Assembly (NCBI GenBank): GCA_963800505.1
Contig: CAWDBL010000025.1
Location: forward strand, 1-64,000
DNA length: 64,000 bases
Direction of reading: 5' to 3'
Source: Fodinibacter sp963800505
GTDB taxonomy: Bacteria; Actinomycetota; Actinomycetes; Actinomycetales; Dermatophilaceae
Positions 24,549 through 32,000 of this stretch are shown here, piece after piece (within the stretch, counting starts at the first letter, position 1; each line of letters begins with the position of its first letter). Under the pieces are notes generated by a model that made no database searches, was not told the origin of the DNA, and worked only from the letters and a program-made list of their open reading frames with translations. Made by a program: the position numbers and the translations under genes.

Positions 24549-25888
24549 TGGCCCGGCGCATCGCCTGGCTGGTGGCCGCCACGACCTCCGCGGTCGTCGT
24601 GGCGTTCATCGTGCCGCTGTGCTTCCTCGTCGCCAACCTCGCCAGGAACACCGCCACGACCGACGTGCGGGTGCAGGCCCAGATCGCGGCGACGCTGGTC
24701 GCCGCCCTCGACGACGACACCGCGGCCATCTCGCGCAACGTCAACGAGCTGAACAGCCGCGGCCCCCAGGTGGTGGTCGTGGAGCCGGACGACCAGCTGC
24801 TCGGACCCCAGGAGCCCCTGAGCCGCGAATCCGCCGCCGCGGCCGCCACGGCCCGCCGCGAGCGGAGGGCCTCCACCGTGCAGACGAGCGAGGGGCTCGA
24901 CTCCCTGGTGCCCGTCCAGACGCCCCGCGGGATCTATGTCGTGGTGGCGTCCACGCCGACCTCCGAGCTGCGGTCCGGTGTGTATGCCGCGTGGGTGGCG
25001 ATCGTGGGGCTCGGCCTGGGGCTGGTGGCGGCGTCGGTCGGCGTGGCCCTGTGGCTCGGCCGCCGGACCAGCGTGCCCGTCACCGAGGTCGCCGAGGTCG
25101 CTCACCGGCTGCGCGAGGGTGACTCCAGCGCCCGTGCGGTGCCCGGCGGGCCCCCGGAGACGGTCGAGCTCGGTGAGGCGCTCAACGCCCTCGCCGACCG
25201 CATCCACGGCCTGGTGGCCGCCGAGCGCGAGCACGTGGCCGACCTGGGCCACCGGTTGCGCACCCCGGTGACCGCGCTCCGGCTCGACACCGACCTCGTG
25301 GAGGACGAGGACGTCGCGGCCCGGCTGCGAGGCCACGTCGAGGACCTGCAGCGCAGCATCGACGACGTGGTGCACGAGGCCCGCCGGGCGGTGCGCGACG
25401 AGCTGCCCGCCACCTGCCGGCTCGCCCCGGTGGTCTCCGAACGGGTCGCCTTCTGGCTTCCCCTGGCCGAGGACCAGGGCCGCCGCCTCGACCTCTTCAT
25501 CGAGCTGCGCACGCCGGGGGGCTCGCCGCTGGTGCCCCTTGCGGCCGACGACCTCGGCGAGCTGGTCGACATCCTCATCGACAACGTCTTCGCGCACACC
25601 CCCGACGGCACCGACGCGCGGCTGCGGGTGCGCACCGCCGGCAACGAGGTGGTCGTCATCGTCGAGGATGCCGGGCCGGGCATGGAGCAGCCCTACCTGG
25701 GTCGTGGGCACAGCCACGGAGGGTCGACCGGCCTGGGGCTGGCGATCGTGCACCGCATCGCCGACGGAGCCGGCGGATCGGTCGACATCGAGCCCTCGGC
25801 GCTCGGCGGCCTGAAGGTCAGCGTGCACCTGCCGGTGCAGCCCGAGGACCCCCAGCCACGCCGGGGCGCGGCGGCCGCCAAGCGCTGA
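24548..25888 (+). CDS. Sensor histidine kinase
   Basis: About 446 aa. Two membrane segments (about residues 7-30 and 142-168) flank an extracytoplasmic domain. A HAMP-like linker (RRTSVPVTEVAEVAHRLREG) leads to the H-box DLGHRLRTPVTALRLDTD, in which Arg-Thr-Pro keeps the family form and the phospho-His is in GHRLRTP. The ATPase end has an N-box (DILIDNVFAHTPDG), G1 (VEDAGPGMEQ) and G2 (GSTGLGLAIVHRIA). The H-box type resembles actinobacterial kinases beside OmpR-type regulators such as CseC. The stimulus is unknown; redox is possible given the electron-transfer operon downstream. Confidence 0.92.
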   Translation: MARRIAWLVAATTSAVVVAFIVPLCFLVANLARNTATTDVRVQAQIAATLVAALDDDTAAISRNVNELNSRGPQVVVVEPDDQLLGPQEPLSRESAAAAATARRERRASTVQTSEGLDSLVPVQTPRGIYVVVASTPTSELRSGVYAAWVAIVGLGLGLVAASVGVALWLGRRTSVPVTEVAEVAHRLREGDSSARAVPGGPPETVELGEALNALADRIHGLVAAEREHVADLGHRLRTPVTALRLDTDLVEDEDVAARLRGHVEDLQRSIDDVVHEARRAVRDELPATCRLAPVVSERVAFWLPLAEDQGRRLDLFIELRTPGGSPLVPLAADDLGELVDILIDNVFAHTPDGTDARLRVRTAGNEVVVIVEDAGPGMEQPYLGRGHSHGGSTGLGLAIVHRIADGAGGSVDIEPSALGGLKVSVHLPVQPEDPQPRRGAAAAKR

Positions 25889-25929
25889 GCGGGTCACCGG
25901 CAGCACGGGTCGGGACCGGCGCCCGAGCG

Positions 25930-26325
25930 TCAGTCGTCCTCTTCGTGGTCGCGGGAACGCTTGGTGGGCGTGGGGCGCGGGTCCACCGCCGCCGGGTCGC
26001 TGACCGTCGGCGGGGACGTGGGGGTCGGTGCGGTGCGTGCGGTCGCGCGGGGCGTCGTGCGCGGTGAGGAGGTCGGCGCACCGGTCGACGCCACCGCCGC
26101 GGTCCGGGTGACCACCTTGGTGGTGACGCAGACGCCCTTCTTCAGCTTGGCCGGCGGCGTGCAGTCGGCGAGCTGGGTGACTGTGGGGGTCGGGACCGGC
26201 GCGAACGTCGGGGCGGCGGGCGCGGCAGCACGACCCATGTCGTCGGGCCCGATGGACACGAAGATGCCCAGGGCGGCGACGGAGCCCACGAGGGCTCCGG
26301 CGGTGACGGTACGGATGAGGGACAC
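25930..26325 (-). CDS. Small secreted/anchored Thr/Pro-rich protein
   Basis: About 131 aa from GTG 26325 with GGAGGT upstream. Signal peptide-like MSLIRTVTAGALVGSVAALG, a short domain with two cysteines (LADCTPPAKLKKGVCVTTKV) and a disordered Thr/Pro/Arg tail ending in acidic residues. Function unknown. It is divergent from the flavin/electron-transfer operon across a perfect inverted repeat, so the two are probably co-regulated, perhaps by the adjacent two-component system. Confidence 0.65.
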   Translation of the reverse strand: MSLIRTVTAGALVGSVAALGIFVSIGPDDMGRAAAPAAPTFAPVPTPTVTQLADCTPPAKLKKGVCVTTKVVTRTAAVASTGAPTSSPRTTPRATARTAPTPTSPPTVSDPAAVDPRPTPTKRSRDHEEDD

Positions 26326-26433
26326 GGGACCTCCGGTTGGACGGTGCAGGGTGCGGCGGCGTCAGGGCGCGACCGCGGAGCAGGTCAGGGCCCGATCCTC
26401 GCTGGTGGTCGGTCAAGCGCGGGTCGTCACCGT

Positions 26434-26477
26434 GTCAAGGGAGGGTTAAGGCCCAGCGGCCTTAACCCTCCCTTGAC
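26434..26477. promoter_or_regulatory. Perfect 20-bp inverted repeat between divergent promoters
   Basis: GTCAAGGGAGGGTTAAGGCC (26434-26453) and its exact complement (26458-26477) are separated by CAGC. The outer ends carry TTGACA-like -35 boxes reading outwards on both strands. This is either the operator of the adjacent response regulator (direct GGTTAA/TTAACC words) or a stem in the divergent transcripts. Confidence 0.65.
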
Positions 26478-26570
26478 AGGCGGATGACGCGGCCTTGTCG
26501 TGCGGGCAGGCATTGTCTTCTCCCGGCACCACGATCCGTCGTGCCACGAACCAACGAGAGGACCGCACCC

Positions 26571-27047
26571 GTGAGAGCCCTGCTGAGCACCGGTCAACGA
26601 GACCGGTCCCGCGTCGTGCTCACCGTGCTGAGCGGAACGCTCGCCGCCGCGACCATCGCCGGAACCGGAGTGGCCACCGCCTCCGCCGCCCAGGAGACCG
26701 CCGCCAAGAACGCGGAGAAGGCCCGCGTCAAGGCCGCGGCCGACGCCGCCGCCGCCAAGACCCACCACGATGCCCTGGTCAAGTGGGCCAAGGAGAACCC
26801 GGTCGTGGTGACCAAGAACCGCACCAAGAAGACGGTCATCAAGCACGTCACCATCGCCGCGGCCACGGCCCCCGGCAGCTCGACGGTCGGGTCCGGCTCG
26901 TCGTCGTCGCGCTCCTCGTCGTCGCGCTCCTCGTCCTCATCCTCGTCGTCGTCCTCTTCCTCGTCCTCGTCCTCGTCGAGCACGAAGAAGAAGACCAGCA
27001 AGCCGGCACCGCCGCCCCCGCCGCCGCCGCCGAGCACCGGCTCGTGA
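26571..27047 (+). CDS. Secreted poly-Ser/poly-Pro protein, first gene of electron-transfer operon
   Basis: About 158 aa from GTG 26571. It has a signal peptide-like region (VVLTVLSGTLAAATIAGTGV, then ATASAA), an Ala/Lys-rich helix (AAKNAEKARVKAAADAAAA), a tract of roughly 40 residues that is almost all Ser, then KKKTSKP and a Pro run. In similar operons the leading gene carries an extracytosolic FMN-binding domain after such a linker; here the frame ends at PPSTGS with no such domain, overlapping the apbE start (GTGA). The Ser tract is encoded by TCG/TCC triplet repeats that could vary in length. Confidence 0.7.
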   Translation: MRALLSTGQRDRSRVVLTVLSGTLAAATIAGTGVATASAAQETAAKNAEKARVKAAADAAAAKTHHDALVKWAKENPVVVTKNRTKKTVIKHVTIAAATAPGSSTVGSGSSSSRSSSSRSSSSSSSSSSSSSSSSSSTKKKTSKPAPPPPPPPPSTGS

Positions 27048-28018
27048 CGACCCTGACCCACGAGCCGGCCAGCAGCGCGAGCGTCGACTCCGAGCGCGGC
27101 GCCTCGTCGTGGCGCGCCCTGGGCACCTACGTCGAGCTGCGCACCACCCCGGATGCCGTGGCCGCCGCCACCGAGCTGGCCGCCCAGGTGCTGGACGAGG
27201 TCGACGTGGCCTGCAGCCGCTTCCGCGACGACAGCGACCTGATGCGCGCCAACGCCGCCGCGGGCGAGTCCGTCGAGGTCTCCCGGGTGCTCGTCGGTGC
27301 GGTGCGCCTGGCCCTCGAGGCCGCCGCCGACACCGACGGCCTGGTCGACCCCCTGCTCGGCGACGTGCTGCGCTCGGCCGGCTACGACCGCACCTTCTCG
27401 CTGGTGCCCGCGAACGACCCGACCCCCACCGCCCTGCCGGTGCGGAGTGGCTCGTGGGAGCAGGTGGTCGTCACCGACACCACCGTGACCGTGCCCCGCG
27501 GTGCGGCCCTCGACCTCGGCGCCACCGGCAAGGCCTTCGCCGCCGACCTCGTGGCCCTCACGATCACCGACACGCTCGACGTGCCGGTGCTGGCGTGCGT
27601 CGGCGGCGACATCCGCCTCGCCGCACCCGGCGACGAGCCGCAGGACCAGCCGGTCGTGCTCGGCCACAGCCTCGCCGACCTGGATGCCGGCGGCCCCAGC
27701 ACCTTGGTGCGCCTCGCCCGGGGCGGCCTGGCCACCTCGAGCGTCTCGGCCCGGCGCTGGCGCCGCGGCGGGCGCCAGTGGCACCACGTCGTCGACCCCC
27801 GCACCGGGCTGCCCGCGACGGGCCCGTGGCGCACGGTCACCGCGCTGGGCCACACCTCCGCGGCGGCCAACGCCGCCACCACCGCGTCCATCGTGCTCGG
27901 CGACGCCGCCCACGACTGGCTCGTCACCCGCAACGTCGCGGCCCGGCTCGTCGACCACGACGACCGGGTGACCCGCACCCCTGCCTGGACCGCGTCCGGC
28001 ATCGAGGAGAGCTCATGA
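27044..28018 (+). CDS. apbE: FAD:protein FMN transferase (ApbE family)
   Basis: Covalently attaches FMN to Ser/Thr of flavoproteins outside the membrane. About 324 aa. Core motifs: ALGTYVELRT near the N-terminus, SRFRDDSDLMRANA, ALDLGATGKAFAADLVALT (Mg/FAD-binding DxG-x-GKG-like), VGGDIRLAAPG, and WHHVVDPRTGLPA (HxxDPRTG). The GTG start 27044 overlaps the previous stop. No lipobox is visible, so it may be cytoplasmic or exported by another route. It is coupled by ATGA overlap to the ferric-reductase-like gene. Confidence 0.85.
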   Translation: MTTLTHEPASSASVDSERGASSWRALGTYVELRTTPDAVAAATELAAQVLDEVDVACSRFRDDSDLMRANAAAGESVEVSRVLVGAVRLALEAAADTDGLVDPLLGDVLRSAGYDRTFSLVPANDPTPTALPVRSGSWEQVVVTDTTVTVPRGAALDLGATGKAFAADLVALTITDTLDVPVLACVGGDIRLAAPGDEPQDQPVVLGHSLADLDAGGPSTLVRLARGGLATSSVSARRWRRGGRQWHHVVDPRTGLPATGPWRTVTALGHTSAAANAATTASIVLGDAAHDWLVTRNVAARLVDHDDRVTRTPAWTASGIEESS

Positions 28019-28674
28019 CGTCCCCCCTGCTCTGGTACCTCAACCGTGGCACCGGCGTGGTGCTGCTCGCCGTGTTCACGGCGACCGTGGTGCTGGGCGT
28101 GCTCGCGACCGGCCGCTCGGCCACGCCGCTGTGGCCGCGCTTCGTGACGCAGGGCCTGCACCGCGCGCTGGCCGCACTGTCGGTCTTCATGCTGGTCGCC
28201 CACGTCGTCAGCGCCGTCGTCGACTCCTACGTCGACATCCGCTGGTGGCAGGCCTTCGTGCCGTTCGGCGCGACCTACGAGCCGGTCTGGATGGCGCTCG
28301 GCGCCATCTCGCTCGACCTGCTCGCGCTCGTCATCGCCACTTCCCTGGCCCGTGCCCGGATCTCGCACCGCGTCTGGTTCGCGGTGCACCTCACCACCTA
28401 CGTCGCCTGGGCCGCCGCCGTGGTGCACGGCCTGTTCATCGGCACCGACTCCGGCGAGGGCTGGATGGTGGCCATCTACGTCGCCTGCGTCGTCGCGGTG
28501 GGCCTCGCGGTGCTCGCCCGGGTCATCGCGGTGCTCGTCCGCACCCGGCGCAACCACCGGTACGCGCCGCAGCGCGGCCGCCGCCGTGCGGACGGTCCCG
28601 ACTCCGGCGTCGAGCGCACCGCCCGGCACGCCCACCGCACACCGGCCCACTCCGGAAGCCGAGGTCGCTCATGA
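28015..28674 (+). CDS. Ferric-reductase-like transmembrane protein
   Basis: About 219 aa, six predicted membrane segments. It opens LLWYLNRGTGVVLLAVFTAT. Likely haem-ligand histidines lie in QGLHRALAALSVFMLVAHVV and RVWFAVHLTTYVAWAAAVVH, the paired-helix arrangement of ferric-reductase-like and YedZ/MsrQ-type proteins. The cytoplasmic tail is basic and disordered. It is probably a b-haem membrane electron conduit between cytosolic NAD(P)H/ferredoxin carriers and an extracytosolic acceptor. It overlaps both neighbours by 4 nt. Confidence 0.82.
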   Translation: MTSPLLWYLNRGTGVVLLAVFTATVVLGVLATGRSATPLWPRFVTQGLHRALAALSVFMLVAHVVSAVVDSYVDIRWWQAFVPFGATYEPVWMALGAISLDLLALVIATSLARARISHRVWFAVHLTTYVAWAAAVVHGLFIGTDSGEGWMVAIYVACVVAVGLAVLARVIAVLVRTRRNHRYAPQRGRRRADGPDSGVERTARHAHRTPAHSGSRGRS

Positions 28675-29978
28675 TCCGCCCACCCGCCAGCGTCGACGTG
28701 CACAGCGGCCCGCTCCTGCTGTCCGGCATCGACCGTGGTCCCGGGCTGGTCGCCCACCGGTCCCGGCTCGGCGCGCTGCCCGAGCCGGGGGTCGAGGCCC
28801 TGCTCCAGCTGCTCGGCGAGGTCGAGGTCCGTGGCCGCGGTGGCGCGGGCTTCCCGCTGTCGCGCAAGCTGCAGACCGTGATGCGGGCCCGTGGCTCGCG
28901 GGCCAAGGTCGGCGGTCGCCGGCCCTACGTCGTGGTCAACGCGGCCGAGGGCGAGCCGGCCAGCGCCAAGGACAGCGCGCTGCTCGACGTCGCGCCGCAC
29001 CTCGTGCTCGACGGTGCCGTGATCGCCGCCCGGGCGCTGGGCGCCCGCGAGATCCACGTGGTCAGCTCGGAGGACCGGCCGTGGGTCGGCGCCGCCGTGC
29101 ACCGGGCCACCACCGAACGTGACGACCGCGGCATCCGCTGGGTGCAGCACGAGGCCGCCTCGCGGTTCGTGTCCGGCCAGTCCCGCGCGATCGTCGAGCT
29201 GATGGCCGGCCGCCCCGGACTGCCGGTGACGTCGTGGGCGCCCGAGGCCATCGACGGCCACCAGCGCCGCCCGACCCTGCTGTCGAACGCCGAGTCGTAC
29301 GCGCACCTCGCCGCCCTGGTGCTGTGGGGCCTCGACGCGTATGCCGCGCACGGCACGCCCGACGAACCCGGCACCACCCTGCTCACGCTCACCACGCCAC
29401 CCGCCTGGGACGGGGTGTTCCGCGATGTCCACGTGGTCGAGGTGGAGCACGGCTCCAGCGCGGCCAGCGTGCTCGAGCCCGAGGCCCTCGCCGCGCCGCT
29501 GCTCGTCGGCGGGTTCCACGGCACGTGGGTGCACCCCGCCGACGTGGCCGGCCTGCAGTGGTCGAACGCCGGGCTCGGCGAGGTCGGTGCCCGCCTCGGC
29601 GCCGGCTCGCTGCTCTCACTGAGCGACGGGTCGTGTCCCGTGGCCGAGACCGCCCGCTACACCACCTACCTCGCCGCCGAGTCGGCCGGGCGCTGCGGAC
29701 CCTGCCGCAACGGCCTGCCCGCCATGGCGACCGAGATGCAGGGGCTCACCGACGGCGCCGACACCCGGCTGCGACTGGTCGAGCTCTCGGGCCTGGTCAC
29801 CGGGCGCGGCGCGTGCGCCCACCCCGACGGCACCGCCCGGCTGGTCGGCTCGCTGCTGAGCACCCTGGAGGACCACGTCGAGGCGCACCTCGACCGCGCC
29901 TGCCGGTGCTCGAGCCGAGCGCCCCGCGGCCACCGGGTCGCGGTCTCGGGCACCTCGCGCCTGGCGGTGCAGCGATGA
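28671..29978 (+). CDS. NuoF-like NADH dehydrogenase subunit (FMN, 4Fe-4S)
   Basis: About 435 aa, related to complex I 51-kDa / SLBB-domain proteins. FMN/NADH fold: VRGRGGAGFPLSRKLQTVMR (about 50-69) and YVVVNAAEGEPASAKDSALL. SLBB-like middle: VEVEHGSSAASVLEPEALAA. C-terminal 4Fe-4S ligands: AGRCGPCRNGLPAM and GRGACAHPDG. It probably accepts electrons from NADH, or returns them, and passes them to the small ferredoxin and the membrane haem protein. It is too short for genuine NuoF with attached domains, and no other complex I genes are near. Confidence 0.85.
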   Translation: MIRPPASVDVHSGPLLLSGIDRGPGLVAHRSRLGALPEPGVEALLQLLGEVEVRGRGGAGFPLSRKLQTVMRARGSRAKVGGRRPYVVVNAAEGEPASAKDSALLDVAPHLVLDGAVIAARALGAREIHVVSSEDRPWVGAAVHRATTERDDRGIRWVQHEAASRFVSGQSRAIVELMAGRPGLPVTSWAPEAIDGHQRRPTLLSNAESYAHLAALVLWGLDAYAAHGTPDEPGTTLLTLTTPPAWDGVFRDVHVVEVEHGSSAASVLEPEALAAPLLVGGFHGTWVHPADVAGLQWSNAGLGEVGARLGAGSLLSLSDGSCPVAETARYTTYLAAESAGRCGPCRNGLPAMATEMQGLTDGADTRLRLVELSGLVTGRGACAHPDGTARLVGSLLSTLEDHVEAHLDRACRCSSRAPRGHRVAVSGTSRLAVQR

Positions 29979-30181
29979 GCCCCCGCGAGACCGTGCTCAA
30001 GGTCGACTGGCCGCAGTGCCGGGCGCGCGGCCTGTGCGCCGAGCTGTTCCCCGAGAAGATCCGGGTCGACGAGTGGGGTTACCCCGTGGTGCTCGGCCCC
30101 GTGCGGCGTGAGGAGGAACGCATCGCCAAGGAGGCCGTCGAGGCCTGCCCGCGGCGTGCCCTGCACCTGCGCACCACCTAG
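29975..30181 (+). CDS. Small ferredoxin (3Fe-4S type)
   Basis: 68 aa. Three cysteines are placed as in actinobacterial 3Fe-4S ferredoxins: the pair in DWPQCRARGLCAELFPE and the last in EAVEACPRRALHL. VDEWGYPVVLG is the usual middle. It is the last gene of the operon, overlapping the NuoF-like gene (ATGA). It is the likely one-electron carrier between the NuoF-like protein and the membrane reductase. Confidence 0.88.
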   Translation: MSPRETVLKVDWPQCRARGLCAELFPEKIRVDEWGYPVVLGPVRREEERIAKEAVEACPRRALHLRTT

Positions 30182-30228
30182 AGCCCAGCGACCCCGCGTG
30201 CCTGCACCGCGCGAGGTCGCTGTCCCCA

Positions 30229-30273
30229 GCCGGTCCCGCCGCACCCACCCCCTGCAGGTGCGGCGGGGCCGGC
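30229..30273. terminator. Strong bidirectional terminator hairpin
   Basis: GCCGGTCCCGCCGCACC (30229-30245) pairs with 30257-30273 over 17 positions with one G-T, and is followed by GTCTTTCTG. It lies between the ferredoxin and the convergent class V aminotransferase. Confidence 0.8.
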
Positions 30274-30315
30274 GTCTTTCTGTCAGGACCCGGATGCCGG
30301 GAGCCGGGAGCCACG

Positions 30316-31758
30316 TCACCAGGGCAGCGGCGTGGAGAGCTCGCGGGTGTCGTCGACCGGCACCCAGCCCTGCTCGGCGGTGTGCTCGTAGGGAGCACCC
30401 GGGCCGTGGGCGGCCAGCGTGGCCACCGCGGCCAGCAGGCGCTCGACGTGCTCGGGCCGGCTGGCCAGGCCCGCGCTGACCCGCACCGCCGTGTCGTGCT
30501 CGTCGGAGCCCTCGTCGAGCAGGGCGTCGACCAGCAGGTGCGCGCAGAACTTGCCGGCCCGCACGCCGATGCCGTGCTCGGCCGACAGGGCCGTCGCCAC
30601 GAGCGAGCTGTCCAACCCGTCGACGGTGAAGGTGACGACCGGGCCGCGCTCGGTGTCGTCGCCGAAGATCGAGTAGGTGGTGACGCCGTCGATGTCGCGC
30701 AGCCCGTCGACGAGGCGGGAGGTGAGCCGGGCCTCGTGGGCCTCGATCGCGACCCGGTGCTCGCGGATGGTGGCGCAGGCCGCCGCGAGCGCGATGGCGC
30801 CGAGCACGTTGGGGCTGCCCGCCTCGTGGCGTGCCGCGCCGGTGGCCCAGCGGGTGCCGCGCTCGGTGACCTGCGCGGTGGCGCCGCCGCCGGCGAGGTA
30901 GGGCTGCGCGGCATCCAGCCAGTCGCTGCGGCCGGCGAGCACGCCGGTGCCGTAGGGGGCGTGGACCTTGTGGCCGGAGAAGGCGACCCAGTCGACGTCG
31001 AGGGCCTCGAGGTCGAGCGGGCGGTGCGCGGCGTACTGCGCGGCGTCGAGGAGCACCCGGGCACCGTGCCGGCGGGCGATGGCGGTGAGCCGCTCGACCG
31101 GCCAGAACTCGCCGGTGACGTTGGAGGCGGCGGTGAGCACGACCAGCGCCTGGCGCGGGCGGCGCGAGGTGCCGGTGGGCAGGGCGCGCAGCGCGGCCTC
31201 GAGCAGGGCCTCCGCGTCGCGGGTGCTGGCGGGCACGGGCAGGCGCACGGTGTCGCGGCCGCGCCAGGGCAGCAGGGTCGCGTGGTGCTCGGAGGCGAAG
31301 ACGACGACCGAGGTGTCGCGGGGCAGGGCCCGCGCGAGCAGGTTGACCGAGTCGGTGGTGCTGCGGGTGAAGACGACCACATCGTCCGCGCGGGCGCCGA
31401 CGAAGCGGGCCACCTCGTCGCGGGCGGCCTCGTAGTGGGCGCTGGTCACCCGCGAGAGCCAGCCGGTGCCGCGGTGCACGCTGGAGTAGGTGCGGGTGGC
31501 GGTCTCGACGGCGCGCGCCACCCGCGAGAAGGCCGGGGTGGATGCCGCGTGGTCGAGGTTCGCGTAGTCGACCAGGTCGCCCGAGAGGGTCGGAACCAGG
31601 TCGGCGCGCACCACGGCCGGCAGGTCACGGGCCGGGTCCGGGGCGCCGAGGTGGCGGTGCGCGACGGCATCCGGCACGGCGCGCAGCCGCGGGCGGCGGT
31701 GGAAGGTGGGGGTGGGTGCAGGGGCGGTGAGTGGTGCAGGGGTGCTGGCGATCGACAC
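30316..31758 (-). CDS. Class V aminotransferase, cysteine-desulfurase-like, SAM-riboswitch controlled
   Basis: PLP enzyme of the SufS/IscS fold, about 480 aa. GTG start 31758 with GGAG upstream. After a variable 60-residue N-terminus come NLDHAASTPAFSRVARAVE, VVVFTRSTTDSVNLLARAL, ASEHHATLLPW, the cofactor lysine in FSGHKVHAPYGTGVLAG, and GIGVRAGKFCAHLLVD with a cysteine in the position used for persulfide in some members. No SUF/ISC scaffold genes are near. The SAM-IV riboswitch upstream implies a role in sulfur-amino-acid metabolism (possibly cysteine/selenocysteine lyase or transulfuration) rather than Fe-S assembly. Confidence 0.85.
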   Translation of the reverse strand: MSIASTPAPLTAPAPTPTFHRRPRLRAVPDAVAHRHLGAPDPARDLPAVVRADLVPTLSGDLVDYANLDHAASTPAFSRVARAVETATRTYSSVHRGTGWLSRVTSAHYEAARDEVARFVGARADDVVVFTRSTTDSVNLLARALPRDTSVVVFASEHHATLLPWRGRDTVRLPVPASTRDAEALLEAALRALPTGTSRRPRQALVVLTAASNVTGEFWPVERLTAIARRHGARVLLDAAQYAAHRPLDLEALDVDWVAFSGHKVHAPYGTGVLAGRSDWLDAAQPYLAGGGATAQVTERGTRWATGAARHEAGSPNVLGAIALAAACATIREHRVAIEAHEARLTSRLVDGLRDIDGVTTYSIFGDDTERGPVVTFTVDGLDSSLVATALSAEHGIGVRAGKFCAHLLVDALLDEGSDEHDTAVRVSAGLASRPEHVERLLAAVATLAAHGPGAPYEHTAEQGWVPVDDTRELSTPLPW

Positions 31759-31799
31759 GGTGGGTATCTCCGATGGTCCTAGGACCTCGGGCGTCGACC

Positions 31800-31920
31800 C
31801 GGGATCCCGCGCTTGCCGGCGCCAGAGGGGTCGCCGACCAGGTCGTCACCCGGAGCACCCCACCGCGGAGGAGGGTTGCTGGCCAGCGAGCCGGGGCTTG
31901 CCACTAGCACTCATGACCTA
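31800..31920 (-). ncRNA. SAM-IV riboswitch
   Basis: Reading the minus strand from about 31918: GGTCATGAGTGCTAGTGGCA, then AAGCCCCGGCTCGCTGGCC, AGCAACCCTCCTCCGCGGTG, GGGTGCTCCGGGTGACGACC, and further down GCCGGCAAGCGCGGG. These blocks match, in order, the conserved core of the actinobacterial SAM-IV riboswitch as I remember it, including the initial stem GGTC...GACC and the AGCAACCCTCC...GGTGGGGTGC core. It ends about 45 nt before the start of the class V aminotransferase, so SAM probably represses that gene. Confidence 0.85.
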
Positions 31921-32000
31921 CGCCGAGCAGTCTAGGGATGCCGGGTGGGGGCGCGTCGACCGCGGTCCACGACCCGAGACACCCCGTTCTCAGGCCTGGT

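Noticed and set aside
26880..27000. Intergenic microsatellite.
   Set aside because: The TCG/TCC run lies in frame in the secreted-protein gene and encodes a Ser linker.
28671..29978. Part of a complex I (nuo) operon.
   Set aside because: No other nuo genes are adjacent. The gene overlaps a ferric-reductase-like gene and a ferredoxin, forming a separate module.
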